Positions 1 through 8,090 of a stretch of 20,766 bases of DNA are shown here, piece after piece (position 1 is the stretch's first letter; each line of letters opens with the position of its first letter). Under the pieces are notes generated by a model. It was not told where the DNA came from. It did not search any database and saw only the letters and a program-made list of their open reading frames with translations. The DNA is from Caldifarciminota bacterium UBA3073. GTDB lineage: Bacteria > Hydrothermota > UBA3073. Location of the stretch: positions 5,811-26,576 of the forward strand of contig DFBT01000121.1 in the NCBI GenBank assembly GCA_002366725.1, given 5' to 3'. Made by a program: the position numbers and the translations under genes.

Positions 1-162
1 CACAAAAAAACTGTAATTCTCGATAGAAGTAATGGGGATTTAAAAAAAGCAAGGCGCATTCGGCATTTACTTGGAGTGGGTGAAATGGCATATGAACCCG
101 ACCCCACACACATTGTTGGGGTAACCGTGATCTTGGGGGAGGACTATAAACCTGAACAGTGA
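1..162 (+). CDS. LytR C-terminal domain protein (3' end only)
   Basis: Reading frame 1 is open from the window edge to a TGA at 160-162, giving the last 53 residues of a protein whose start lies upstream. The piece has the layout of the LytR_C domain: a strand followed by an Arg/Lys-rich helix (KKARRIRHLLGVGE), an acidic DPDPTHIVGV turn, then the closing strand VTVILGEDYK. In other bacteria this domain stands alone behind a membrane anchor or ends LytR-CpsA-Psr proteins that attach polymers to the envelope. Which type this is cannot be told from the fragment. The stop codon overlaps the GTG start of rsfS by four bases (GTGA), so the two are probably translated together. The assignment rests on recognising a short motif pattern and is moderately sure. 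Confidence 0.7.
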   Translation, partial: HKKTVILDRSNGDLKKARRIRHLLGVGEMAYEPDPTHIVGVTVILGEDYKPEQ

Positions 163-503
163 GACCTAAAGACTTATCAAAACGCATAATAAAGATTCTC
201 TCGGAAAAGAAGGCAGAGGATATTCTGCTCATAGATGTTCGACGCGTGCTATCTCCTTATGTCTCGTATTTTGTCGTTGCTTCTGCAACCTCCGAGACGC
301 ATTCTCGCGCGCTTACAAATGAGATTAAAAAGAGTTTGAAGAAAAAGGAGATAATGGTATTACACATAGAGGGTTATCAATATGGACACTGGGTGCTTAT
401 GGATTATATAGATGTTGTAGTTCACATATTCCTACCTGAGGAAAGAAAGTATTACGCCCTTGAAGACCTGTGGGGTGATATGCCCACTTATAGATTCGAG
501 TAA
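159..503 (+). CDS. rsfS: Ribosomal silencing factor RsfS (Iojap/YbeB family)
   Basis: This 114-residue cytoplasmic protein belongs to the RsfS family, which binds ribosomal protein uL14 on the 50S subunit and blocks joining to 30S when nutrients are short. The full family pattern is visible. LLIDVRRVLSPYVSYFVV lies near residues 23-40, followed by the conserved SATSETHSRAL helix start. The core EGYQYGHWVLMDYIDVVVHI lies near residues 70-90, and the end YYALEDLWGDMP is typical. Length is normal for the family. The start is GTG at 159 and overlaps the upstream stop (GTGA), which supports coupling to the LytR_C gene. A GGGGGAGG run at 135-142 is about 16 bases upstream, too far for a standard ribosome site, so coupling probably matters more. 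Identity is close to certain. Confidence 0.96.
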   Translation: MRPKDLSKRIIKILSEKKAEDILLIDVRRVLSPYVSYFVVASATSETHSRALTNEIKKSLKKKEIMVLHIEGYQYGHWVLMDYIDVVVHIFLPEERKYYALEDLWGDMPTYRFE

Positions 504-711
504 GATGTTTTGATTATTCACCACCAGGGCACGAACCTGTCTGCCAGTAGGCAGGGAAACCGAGATTTAAGATTTTAGATTGCAGATTTCAGATTACAGT
601 TCACCGATTGCCGATAATCCGCAGGTCACAGACTCGTCCGCGGGATCCGTATGGACCGATAACCAGTGCTTTTGCGGTCTTTGTGGTTCTATTGATACCC
701 AAGATTCTATT
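504..711 (+). repeat. Repeat-derived spacer between rsfS and the DUF4175-like gene
   Basis: No gene is supported here. Positions 536-555 hold a degraded copy of the 20-bp palindrome found elsewhere in the window (CCTGTCTGCCAGTAGGCAGG). Positions 563-600 are made of repeated short words (GATTTAAGATTTTAGATTGC, then CAGATTTCAGATTACAG), and 670-695 continues in the same style (GCGGTCTTTGTGGTTC). An open frame from 580 runs through this DNA into the next gene, but its 44 extra residues look like translated repeat and not protein. Confidence 0.7.
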
Positions 712-3700
712 ATGCATAGTCCGGAAAAAATAGTGTTGAGATTGAGGAGAAACGTCCTCCTGGTATCTCTACTTGAAGGTCTCGTACCGCCGCTTCTTGG
801 TTTTTCTATTTTTGCTTTGCTCGATGGGTTGTTTATTCTCCCCGGGCTTGTGCGGGTAATATGGGTAATATTGGTCTCTTTGGTTTTTGTCACTTTTTTT
901 GTGTGGAATATCGCAAGGGTCCCGGGGAAATCAGAGATCGCCTGGAGACTGGAAAAACTTCATCCCGAATTTCAGGGAAGGCTTGCAACAGTTGTAGATT
1001 ATAACAGTTCGAAGGATTATCTCGGATACTCCACTGAACTTCTCAAGCGGACGGAGGAAGATGCATTGAGAACTCTTGAGGGCATCAATTTATCCGAGCT
1101 CTTTATAAAGAGGTTTTATATTGCCATATCTTCCCTTCTTGTTCTTTCCCTGTTTATTACATTCGGGGCAAATAGACATACATTTCTTCGCTTCTTACAC
1201 CCCAGGACTCCCTATTTTTCGCTCAATATCACCGTCGAACCGGACAGAACAGAGATCGGCGGGTACTCGGATGTCTATATAACACCGAAGGAAATAAGCC
1301 CAAGGGCAGTCTGGCTTGTAATAAATGACGCAGAGACCAAAAGGGTTCGAAGACTTGCGGATTCAAATGTGTTTCACCAACGGATTGAGAATCTGCGCGA
1401 GTCGATGCGGGTGTATGCGTTTCTCTCCGATGTCAAGACGGGGGAGAAGAGGATAGAGGTCTTAATTCCCCCAATGCTCAAGGACTGGACATATGAATAT
1501 ACATATCCTTCCTATACGGGACTTCCTCAATATATCCAGAGAAGGGGCGATATATACGGTTTAGTGGGCACATCTGTAAGGTTCAGGGGAGAGTCAAATG
1601 TCCCCCTCAAGAGGGTTATACTCATCAATAAAAATGGAGATTCAACGGGCATTACCCCCTCGGAGCACTTTTTTGAGACCAATTTGGTTGTCACAAATCC
1701 CGACACTTTAAATGTTTTGCTCGAGGGCACATCGGGACTTCTGTCAAAAGAGAATGAGATGGTAATAAATGCATACCCCGACGACTACCCGAGAATTGAC
1801 ATACTCTCTCCGCCCCAGTTTATCGATGTACCGAGGGAGATGGAAATTGACATAAAATACAGGTTTGCAGATGACTTTGGCGTGAAGGGTGTATTTTTGA
1901 CTTCCATATTCAGGGATGATACCTCGAGGAAGGAGATAGCGAGGTTCAATCCACCACCTGTTGATTCCTTCGGTGCCTTGACCTGGGATTTCTCCGATAT
2001 TGTGATGCTGCCGGGTGATACCCTTCTTTACCGTCTTACGGCGCACGACAACGATACATTCAAAGGACCAAAAGCAACCAGTACTCCGTTATACAGGATT
2101 CGTTTTCCACTCCTCGGTGAGTTGTATGAGGAAATCGCATCGGAGACCGATGAGGTATCGAGTAGTATGGAATCGGTCATGGAGAAGCTCGATAAATTAC
2201 ACAAGAGAATCGAGGCACTTACAGAGAAGGACGAACTATCTGCAAGAGACAGAGAGACAATTGAGAATATCATATCAAAACACGAGGAGGTCGAGAGCGA
2301 GCTTGCCGAGGTAACAAAAATGACGAAAGAGCTCGTCGACAGGATGGAGAGCACGATATTTCTGGACGAAGAGACGCTTGAGAAGATGAGAAAGGTGGAT
2401 GAGTTAATGAAGGAACTTGAGACAGAAGAGGTAAAGAAGGCGAGAGAGAAGTTACGGGAAACGCTACAGAAGAACCCCGAATTGTTGAAGGAGGCACTAA
2501 AGAATTTTAATATCACGGAAGAGGAGTTCAAAAAGAGGCTTGAAAACACAATTGATTTCCTGCAAAAGCTTAAACATAGTCAGCAATTGCAAGATATAGT
2601 GAATAAACTCGATGAGATACAGAAACGGCATGACGAGTTAAAAGAGGCACTCGAGAAAGGCGCAAATCCCGAGGAACTCGCATCCGATGAGAACCTGCTG
2701 AAGGAGGAGATGGAAGGTCTAACACGAGCTTTGGAAGAACTTTCCCAGAAGGCGAGTGAGATGGGCAATGAACTGCTTAAGGAATCGAAAAATGCAGAGG
2801 GGATAACAAACTCTATGCAGAAAGCAGCGGGGAGTATGCAGATGGGCAATACTCCGTCTTCTCTTATGAATAAGATATCGGAGGACCTCTCCACCCTCTC
2901 CCAGAATTTGCGGGGCCTTCAAAATATGATGATGGGTGGCTTCTCAGAAGAGATGAAGAGGGAATTGAGAAAAAAACAACTCGCCAGTATCGCCCTCTCC
3001 CTCGAACAGGAGGATATTTTGAGGGAAAAGAATGCGTCGGAATTTGCCGACAGGGAAAATGCACTCAGTGAGGGGATCTCGACATTGAGAGATGACCTCT
3101 CGTCCTTTCTCTCATCCCTTCGGTGCAGCAAAGGAGAGGGGACAACTCGTCTCCTTGAATCTGCCCTGAGCGAGGCAAAAAAGGGGAGTAAGCGGGCGGG
3201 GCACGGTGATATGAAGGGTGCTCTCCGGTCTGGCAGCCGCTCCATGGAGCTTCTAAACGCCGTTGCATTTGAGCTGTTTGCCCTCGAAGATGGGATGAAG
3301 GGAATGGCGGGAGGGACACCGTCACTGGCGCAGTTCTTTCAGAGTCTTGCGCAGATGGCACAGGCACAAATTGGCTTGAATCAGCTTGCGCAAAGTCTCT
3401 TCCCAATGGGTATGGGAGGACAGAATTCCCAGTCTGAACTAGCAGAACTTGCAAGAAGGCAGGCAGAACTTGCCAGGTCTTTGAGGGAAATGGCAAAGGG
3501 AACAGAAGGAAGGGTGCTCGGAGATCTCGAGGGAGTGGCAAATGATATGGAATCTGTCGCCTCGGATATAGAGAAGTACGGTGTAACCGAAGAGATATTG
3601 AAAAGACAGACAAAACTCTTGAAGTATCTCCTTACAGCCCAGAAGTCCATATACAAAGAGAGGGAGAGCGTGAGAAGGATTTCAAAACCCGGTAGAGAAT

Positions 3701-3849
3701 TTTCTGATATTGTAGCGCCAGACAGTCTCGTCCTGGAGACAAAAAGGGGAGTAAGTCAGAGGGATGTCCTGGAAGCGCTGAAGGAGCAGTACCCAAGGCA
3801 ATACGAAAGGTTGATAAGGGCGTATTTCAGGTCACTTTTGACCGAGTGA
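712..3849 (+). CDS. DUF4175-like membrane-anchored coiled-coil protein
   Basis: From ATG 712 this is 1045 residues. Two hydrophobic helices lie near residues 14-37 and 46-66, and a third near 136-154. A beta-rich stretch of about 300 residues follows, then from about 468 a very long charged coiled coil. Past about 690 the chain becomes Gln/Met/Gly-rich (SMQKAAGSMQMGN, MMMGGF, FPMGMGG). The tail ends in RRISKPGREF and LKEQYPRQYERLIRAYFRSL, where the last motif is shared with many envelope proteins of this group. This order fits the DUF4175 family, which has no established function. It probably sits in the inner membrane with most of the chain in the periplasm. An open frame extends upstream to 580, but those 44 residues come from repeat DNA and lack hydrophobic start features. 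No Shine-Dalgarno precedes either start. One base separates its stop from the metallopeptidase start, so the two are probably co-translated. Confidence 0.75.
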   Translation: MHSPEKIVLRLRRNVLLVSLLEGLVPPLLGFSIFALLDGLFILPGLVRVIWVILVSLVFVTFFVWNIARVPGKSEIAWRLEKLHPEFQGRLATVVDYNSSKDYLGYSTELLKRTEEDALRTLEGINLSELFIKRFYIAISSLLVLSLFITFGANRHTFLRFLHPRTPYFSLNITVEPDRTEIGGYSDVYITPKEISPRAVWLVINDAETKRVRRLADSNVFHQRIENLRESMRVYAFLSDVKTGEKRIEVLIPPMLKDWTYEYTYPSYTGLPQYIQRRGDIYGLVGTSVRFRGESNVPLKRVILINKNGDSTGITPSEHFFETNLVVTNPDTLNVLLEGTSGLLSKENEMVINAYPDDYPRIDILSPPQFIDVPREMEIDIKYRFADDFGVKGVFLTSIFRDDTSRKEIARFNPPPVDSFGALTWDFSDIVMLPGDTLLYRLTAHDNDTFKGPKATSTPLYRIRFPLLGELYEEIASETDEVSSSMESVMEKLDKLHKRIEALTEKDELSARDRETIENIISKHEEVESELAEVTKMTKELVDRMESTIFLDEETLEKMRKVDELMKELETEEVKKAREKLRETLQKNPELLKEALKNFNITEEEFKKRLENTIDFLQKLKHSQQLQDIVNKLDEIQKRHDELKEALEKGANPEELASDENLLKEEMEGLTRALEELSQKASEMGNELLKESKNAEGITNSMQKAAGSMQMGNTPSSLMNKISEDLSTLSQNLRGLQNMMMGGFSEEMKRELRKKQLASIALSLEQEDILREKNASEFADRENALSEGISTLRDDLSSFLSSLRCSKGEGTTRLLESALSEAKKGSKRAGHGDMKGALRSGSRSMELLNAVAFELFALEDGMKGMAGGTPSLAQFFQSLAQMAQAQIGLNQLAQSLFPMGMGGQNSQSELAELARRQAELARSLREMAKGTEGRVLGDLEGVANDMESVASDIEKYGVTEEILKRQTKLLKYLLTAQKSIYKERESVRRISKPGREFSDIVAPDSLVLETKRGVSQRDVLEALKEQYPRQYERLIRAYFRSLLTE

Positions 3850-3850
3850 T

Positions 3851-4729
3851 ATGTTATTTTTATCGCTTCTCTTTCTCGTCGTACAGAACTCAGGTAACCT
3901 CTCCATAGAGTACGATGAGATAGACAGAGATTTGGCAATGGAGATACTCGGGACCGCACGAGAGGCACTCCCGGAGATTTCGGATTTCATTGGGTATGTC
4001 TATAAGAAGGATATTCGCATAAAACTCATATCCGATGTGAAGGAGTTTCAAAGTCTGACGGAGGAGGGTTTTCCCGACTGGGGGGTTGGGTTTGCCGATG
4101 CAGAGAACAGCCTTATAATCATATACTCACCGCGGGTTGTAAAAAGTAATATAGATGTAAAGAGCATAACGAAACACGAGCTTGCCCATATTGTTCTTGG
4201 CGGTGCCGCGGGGGGATATGCATTACCGAGATGGTTCAACGAGGGAATTGCGATGTATTGCTCGCAGGAATGGAGGTTTGGCAGGGAGAGAGTTCTCGCA
4301 ATTGCGAATTTCACGAATTCACTTATACCTCTATCCTCTCTTGAACATACATTTCCATCAGATGCGAGAAGGGCAGAACTCGCTTACACGGAGAGTTTCT
4401 CTGCCGTTGCGTATATCATAAAAAATTTCGGCAGAGAGGCATTAAGAGACATCATAAGGAATTTGAGAGAGGAGAATTTTGACGGGGCGGTGTTCTCCGC
4501 TCTTGCCATAACCTACGGCGAGTTTACAAGGGAATGGGGGGCTTGGGCAAAGAAGACATATAACTGGGCTTACTTTTTATCCACCAATTGGTTTTTATGG
4601 ATAATAATCCTCGTGGTATTTTTGGTTGTAGGTATAATATCGCTGAGGGGTAGAAGAAGGAAATTAAAAGAGCTCGAAGGTGACAGGCAGGATGCCTATC
4701 ACTCCGGTAATGATGCAAATGAAAGTTAA
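3851..4729 (+). CDS. Membrane-anchored gluzincin metallopeptidase (peptidase MA-like)
   Basis: This 292-residue protein has a short hydrophobic leader (MLFLSLLFLVV). The zinc site HELAH lies at residues 109-113, with His109 and His113 as ligands and Glu110 as the general base. The sequence WFNEGIA follows, where Glu131 fits the third ligand of gluzincins, 18 residues after His113. Such spacing and the PRWFNEG context match the peptidase MA-like superfamily. A single strong transmembrane helix near residues 246-265 (WFLWIIILVVFLVVGIIS) is followed by an Arg/Lys-rich cytoplasmic tail, so the catalytic domain should face the periplasm. The start lies one base after the stop of the DUF4175-like gene, and the T9SS cargo start follows the stop by 25 bases. 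All three are probably one operon. The substrate is unknown. The partner protein and envelope maturation are reasonable but unproven candidates. Confidence 0.85.
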   Translation: MLFLSLLFLVVQNSGNLSIEYDEIDRDLAMEILGTAREALPEISDFIGYVYKKDIRIKLISDVKEFQSLTEEGFPDWGVGFADAENSLIIIYSPRVVKSNIDVKSITKHELAHIVLGGAAGGYALPRWFNEGIAMYCSQEWRFGRERVLAIANFTNSLIPLSSLEHTFPSDARRAELAYTESFSAVAYIIKNFGREALRDIIRNLREENFDGAVFSALAITYGEFTREWGAWAKKTYNWAYFLSTNWFLWIIILVVFLVVGIISLRGRRRKLKELEGDRQDAYHSGNDANES

Positions 4730-4742
4730 CAGCACATATCTA

Positions 4743-4750
4743 AAAGGAGG
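4743..4750 (+). promoter_or_regulatory. Shine-Dalgarno site fixing the start of the T9SS cargo gene
   Basis: AAAGGAGG lies four bases before ATG 4755. It selects this start over the in-frame ATG at 4680, which sits inside the peptidase gene and would put 25 unrelated residues before a good signal peptide. The short four-base spacer recurs at sprA (AGGAGG at 15213-15218). Confidence 0.85.
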
Positions 4751-4754
4751 TTAT

Positions 4755-7646
4755 ATGCGCGGGTTTGTGTTTTTAGGAATACTCATATCTGTGGGTCTAT
4801 ACTCACAGAGCGTGGTTCACACGATTCCCGGACCGAGCAATGCCTCTGGGCTCGCCTGGGATGGTGAGTATCTGTGGTGTAGTGTATACGGAGGTGGGGT
4901 TGAAAAGTTGATATATAAAATCGATCCCGATGACGGTGAGCGATTGGACAGTATACCGTGTCCGGGTAACAGCTATGGATGTTATGGGCTCGGATATGAC
5001 GGAGAGAATCTCTGGGTTTTAAACTCGAGTTACAATGTTAGAAGGATATATAAGATGAGTACAACGGGCACTGTTCTCGATTCCTTTTCGATCCCTTTCA
5101 ATTATATGGCGGGTCTCACATATGATGGGAATTATGTGCGCGTGGCAAACTATTACCCGAATGACAATGCAAGGATACACAAAATGGACCCTGTGACAGG
5201 TGATACAATTACGCCATCCATTCCCTCTCCACACCCCCAGCCCTGGGGTCTCGCCTGGGATGGTGAAAACCTATGGGTGACCGATGACGGGCAGGATACA
5301 CCCGATGATGGGTATGTATTCAAATTGGACCCAAACACAGGGGCGGTCCTCGATAGTTTTGAGGCTCCGGGAAGCAGCCCGAGGGGAGCAGCCTGGGATG
5401 GACAGTATCTCTGGGTTACTGGCACAGGTCCCAAAGCATATCTTTTGTACCAGATAGATGTCCTGGGGGCTGGAACTCCCGATATCTCCCTTTCCTCAAA
5501 CTCGCACGACTTTGGTGAGGTCGTTATAGGTTCGCCCGAGCAGTGGGAGCTCACTATCTATAATGTGGGCGATGCAGACCTCGTCATTGATAGTGTTTCT
5601 ATTTCTGATGCTCAATTCACCATCTCAGAACTGTCATACCCGTTTACCCTCACCCCGTCCTCTGATACCACCGTTACGATCACATTCACACCAGTGGTGT
5701 TCGGTGAGATAGGGGGCGAGTTGAGCATTTTCAGCAACGACCCCGATGAGGGTCAGTTCATCGTGGATTTGCATGGTTTCGGATTATATCCGGGGGCGGT
5801 ACTCGTTTTAAGTGACAGCATATGTGATTACGGCGAGATAAGGATTTCGGGTATTTCTATGTGGGAGATAAATATTCTGAATCGCGGGTCTTCTCCACTT
5901 GTAATAGACAGTGTGGAAGAAGATCCCGTATTCTATACATACGGTCTCGACTTTCCCGTGATAGTGAACTCCCTCGATACACTCGTCTTCAGAATGTACT
6001 TCTCGCCGCAGTGGTTAACATCTTATGAAGAAACCCTTGCCGTATACAGCAACGACCCCACGGGTTCCCACGGTCTTTATCTTTCAGGCGATGGTATTGA
6101 GCGGTCGTATATTGGCGGCGAGAGGATATTTTCCCATACATTTGTATCAAATGTCGTGTGTGTCTCGGCGATGGACGATATAAACGGGGACGGAATTTCA
6201 GAGATCGCAGCGGAATCTTACGGAACCTTTAGTTATGGTAACCCGCATCTGTATCTTTTCTTCGGAAATAGCGATGTAAATGGCGCCCTGATATGGGAGG
6301 TGGGAGACGAATCGTTCACCGGTGGATGGGGCGATAATTGTCTCAGGACGGGTGGTGATTTAAACGGCGATGGTATAAACGACATACTGCTCGGCACGGC
6401 GTGGGGCGATAGATCTTGTTATGCCATAGACGCCGTGAGTGGTGATACCATCTGGAGCTACGATTCCCACGATTTTGACAGTCAGGGTGGATGGGTTTAC
6501 GCTGTAAATGGAATACCGGATGTGAACGGTGATGGTGTAGATGATGTCCTCGCGGGGGTGGGTGGACACGATGCGGGCACCGCTGGTCCGAGAAGTATGT
6601 ACTGTTTCGATGGGACCAACGGAGTTATTATCTGGCGTTTTCAGTTGCAGGATGCTGCCGGGGATGTTACATATATAGATGATGTTAACGATGATGGCAT
6701 ACCGGATGCCGTCTGTGGCGCCTATGGCAACAATCGCGATAAGCACATATACTGCGTTAACGGGTCATCGGGCGCACAACTCTGGTTCTACGATGCGGGT
6801 GCCGATGTTCAGACTGTCATCACCATACCCGATATTGACGGTGATGATATAGACGATGTGGTCGCGGGGACCTGGGGTGGAAAGGTAATATGTCTATCCG
6901 GTGCGAATGGCGATTCGCTCTGGTCAACTATGGTCGGCGGCTGGGTTGTGAAGATTGCGAGGGTTCCAAATGCCCTGGGCGACGGTGTGGATGGAATTGT
7001 TGCGGGGATAGTAACCGCTTCCACACTTTATCTTCTCTCTGCAGAGGATGGTGGTGTACACTGGACATATCCGGCGGGAGGAAATGTGTGGAGTGTGGAT
7101 GCGATACCGGATATCGACGATGATGGGAGATGGGATGTGCTCGCCGGCAGCCAGACCACAAATTCCGTGTTTTGTATAAGCGGAGGCTCGGGAGACCTTG
7201 TATGGCAACATGATGCGAGGAGACTCGTCTTTTCTGTGAGAGGTGTGCCGGATTTAAACGGAGATGGATATCCGGATGTCATTGCGGGAACGCAGGCTCA
7301 GAGTGGAGAAGCCTTTCTGATTGCCATATCCAGCAGGCCTTTTCAGCAGGGTAGGGAGGAGGTTGTTCCCCTCGTGGGCTTGATAGAGGTGTATCCCAAC
7401 CCGTTTGCCGGCAGGATGAACATCCGCTTTGGGGTGGAGGCAAGCACAGAGGTGAGGGTTGAGATATATAATATACTCGGTGAGAAGGTCAAGACCATAT
7501 TCAGTGGAAATTACACTTCCGGGCTCTTCGATGCGGAGTGGGACGGTAGAGACAAGATGGGTAATGACCTTCCAAACGGTGTATATTTTCTGAGTGTGAA
7601 AACGGGAAAAGAGAAGGTGAGCAAGAAACTCGTATTGATGAGATAG
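4755..7646 (+). CDS. Secreted multidomain beta-propeller protein with T9SS sorting domain
   Basis: The product has 963 residues. A signal peptide (MRGFVFLGILISVGLYSQS) is followed by five blade-like repeats marked GLAWDGEYLW, GLGYDGENLW, GLTYDGNYVR, GLAWDGENLW and GAAWDGQYLW near residues 32, 79, 121, 165 and 212. Two ASH-type Ig-like domains follow near 240-450 (DFGEVVIGSPEQWELTIYNV in the first). Next comes an FG-GAP/PQQ-like propeller near 470-860 with seven DxDxDG calcium loops (DINGDGISE to DLNGDGYPD) and one degenerate loop (ALGDGVDG). The last about 85 residues, from EVYPNPFAGRMNIRF to NGVYFLSVKTG and VSKKLVLMR, are a type A T9SS sorting domain with FlgD-like Ig fold. The protein should cross the inner membrane by Sec and the outer membrane through the T9SS, to be released or anchored at the surface. 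Its ligand is unknown. It is probably co-transcribed with the two genes upstream. Confidence 0.88.
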   Translation: MRGFVFLGILISVGLYSQSVVHTIPGPSNASGLAWDGEYLWCSVYGGGVEKLIYKIDPDDGERLDSIPCPGNSYGCYGLGYDGENLWVLNSSYNVRRIYKMSTTGTVLDSFSIPFNYMAGLTYDGNYVRVANYYPNDNARIHKMDPVTGDTITPSIPSPHPQPWGLAWDGENLWVTDDGQDTPDDGYVFKLDPNTGAVLDSFEAPGSSPRGAAWDGQYLWVTGTGPKAYLLYQIDVLGAGTPDISLSSNSHDFGEVVIGSPEQWELTIYNVGDADLVIDSVSISDAQFTISELSYPFTLTPSSDTTVTITFTPVVFGEIGGELSIFSNDPDEGQFIVDLHGFGLYPGAVLVLSDSICDYGEIRISGISMWEINILNRGSSPLVIDSVEEDPVFYTYGLDFPVIVNSLDTLVFRMYFSPQWLTSYEETLAVYSNDPTGSHGLYLSGDGIERSYIGGERIFSHTFVSNVVCVSAMDDINGDGISEIAAESYGTFSYGNPHLYLFFGNSDVNGALIWEVGDESFTGGWGDNCLRTGGDLNGDGINDILLGTAWGDRSCYAIDAVSGDTIWSYDSHDFDSQGGWVYAVNGIPDVNGDGVDDVLAGVGGHDAGTAGPRSMYCFDGTNGVIIWRFQLQDAAGDVTYIDDVNDDGIPDAVCGAYGNNRDKHIYCVNGSSGAQLWFYDAGADVQTVITIPDIDGDDIDDVVAGTWGGKVICLSGANGDSLWSTMVGGWVVKIARVPNALGDGVDGIVAGIVTASTLYLLSAEDGGVHWTYPAGGNVWSVDAIPDIDDDGRWDVLAGSQTTNSVFCISGGSGDLVWQHDARRLVFSVRGVPDLNGDGYPDVIAGTQAQSGEAFLIAISSRPFQQGREEVVPLVGLIEVYPNPFAGRMNIRFGVEASTEVRVEIYNILGEKVKTIFSGNYTSGLFDAEWDGRDKMGNDLPNGVYFLSVKTGKEKVSKKLVLMR

Positions 7647-8090
7647 ATCCGGTGTCAAGTCTTTAGCGGTTGTGCAAAAAGTCAAAAAAGCGGTAGTCGC
7701 AACCTCTGGTAGTCGCAACCTTTAGTGGTTGTGCAAAGACAACCGTGCAGCAAGTTGGAAGTTAATCCGTTGCACAGCATCTCATACGAGCCGTAGGGCC
7801 GTATGGACAGGTAGATTGGAGTTAATCCCTGCCTACCGGCAGGCAGGCGTAAGGATTTTATATAAAAGGCTTACCTGCCTACCGGCAGGCAGGCGCCTTA
7901 ATTCCAAAGGCTGACCTGCCTACCGGCAGGCAGGCGCCTTAATTCCAAAGGCTTATCTACCGCCCCATATGGGTCGTATGACCTATACAGGTCGTATGAC
8001 AGGCAGGGATTACACAGATTTTTAAAGATTCAGTGTAATCAGTGAAATCAATGGCTGATGTACATTTTTACATTTCTTTTTGGGGGGACT
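7647..8090 (+). repeat. Repeat-dense spacer upstream of serS
   Basis: No gene is supported. In order the region holds several elements. A near-direct repeat CTTTAGYGGTTGTGCAAA occurs at 7661-7678 and 7720-7737, flanking two copies of GGTAGTCGCAACCT (7692-7705, 7708-7721). Chained mini-palindromes lie at 7781-7808. Three copies of CCTGCCTACCGGCAGGCAGG lie at 7828-7847, 7874-7893 and 7915-7934, the last two inside a 41-bp unit present twice (7873-7912, 7914-7953). A second chain of mini-palindromes lies at 7964-8000. An inverted pair GATTACAC/GTGTAATC occurs at 8008-8015 and 8033-8040. The GGGGGG at 8082-8087 probably serves as the serS ribosome site. No convincing promoter was seen. Confidence 0.85.
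7873..7953 (+). repeat. 41-bp tandem repeat, two copies, each with the 20-bp palindrome
   Basis: The unit consists of ACCTGCCTACCGGCAGGCAG followed by GCGCCTTAATTCCAAAGGCT. It occurs at 7873-7912 and again, identically, at 7914-7953, with a period of 41. The palindrome inside pairs at every position except one A/C mismatch. A third palindrome copy at 7828-7847 lacks the second half of the unit. Confidence 0.9.

Noticed and set aside
580..711. In-frame N-terminal extension of the DUF4175-like protein
   Set aside because: The 44 residues are Ser/Asp/Cys-rich translation of phrase-like repeat DNA and precede the expected membrane helix start at Met 712.
3065..3613. Minus-strand frame (182 codons) inside the DUF4175-like gene
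   Set aside because: It is antisense to a Glu/Lys/Leu-rich coiled coil, which creates long Ser/Leu-rich shadow frames. There is no ribosome site or family resemblance.
4680..4754. Upstream ATG for the T9SS cargo gene
   Set aside because: It lies inside the peptidase gene and would bury the signal peptide. AAAGGAGG precedes ATG 4755.
7729..7914. Small plus-strand frame in the spacer before serS
   Set aside because: It is built entirely from the palindromic repeats and has no ribosome site.
7828..7934. CRISPR-like array (three 20-bp palindromic repeats with short spacing)
   Set aside because: Only three copies, spacing is 46 then 41 bases, and the intervening DNA is itself repeated, not unique. 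No cas genes are present.
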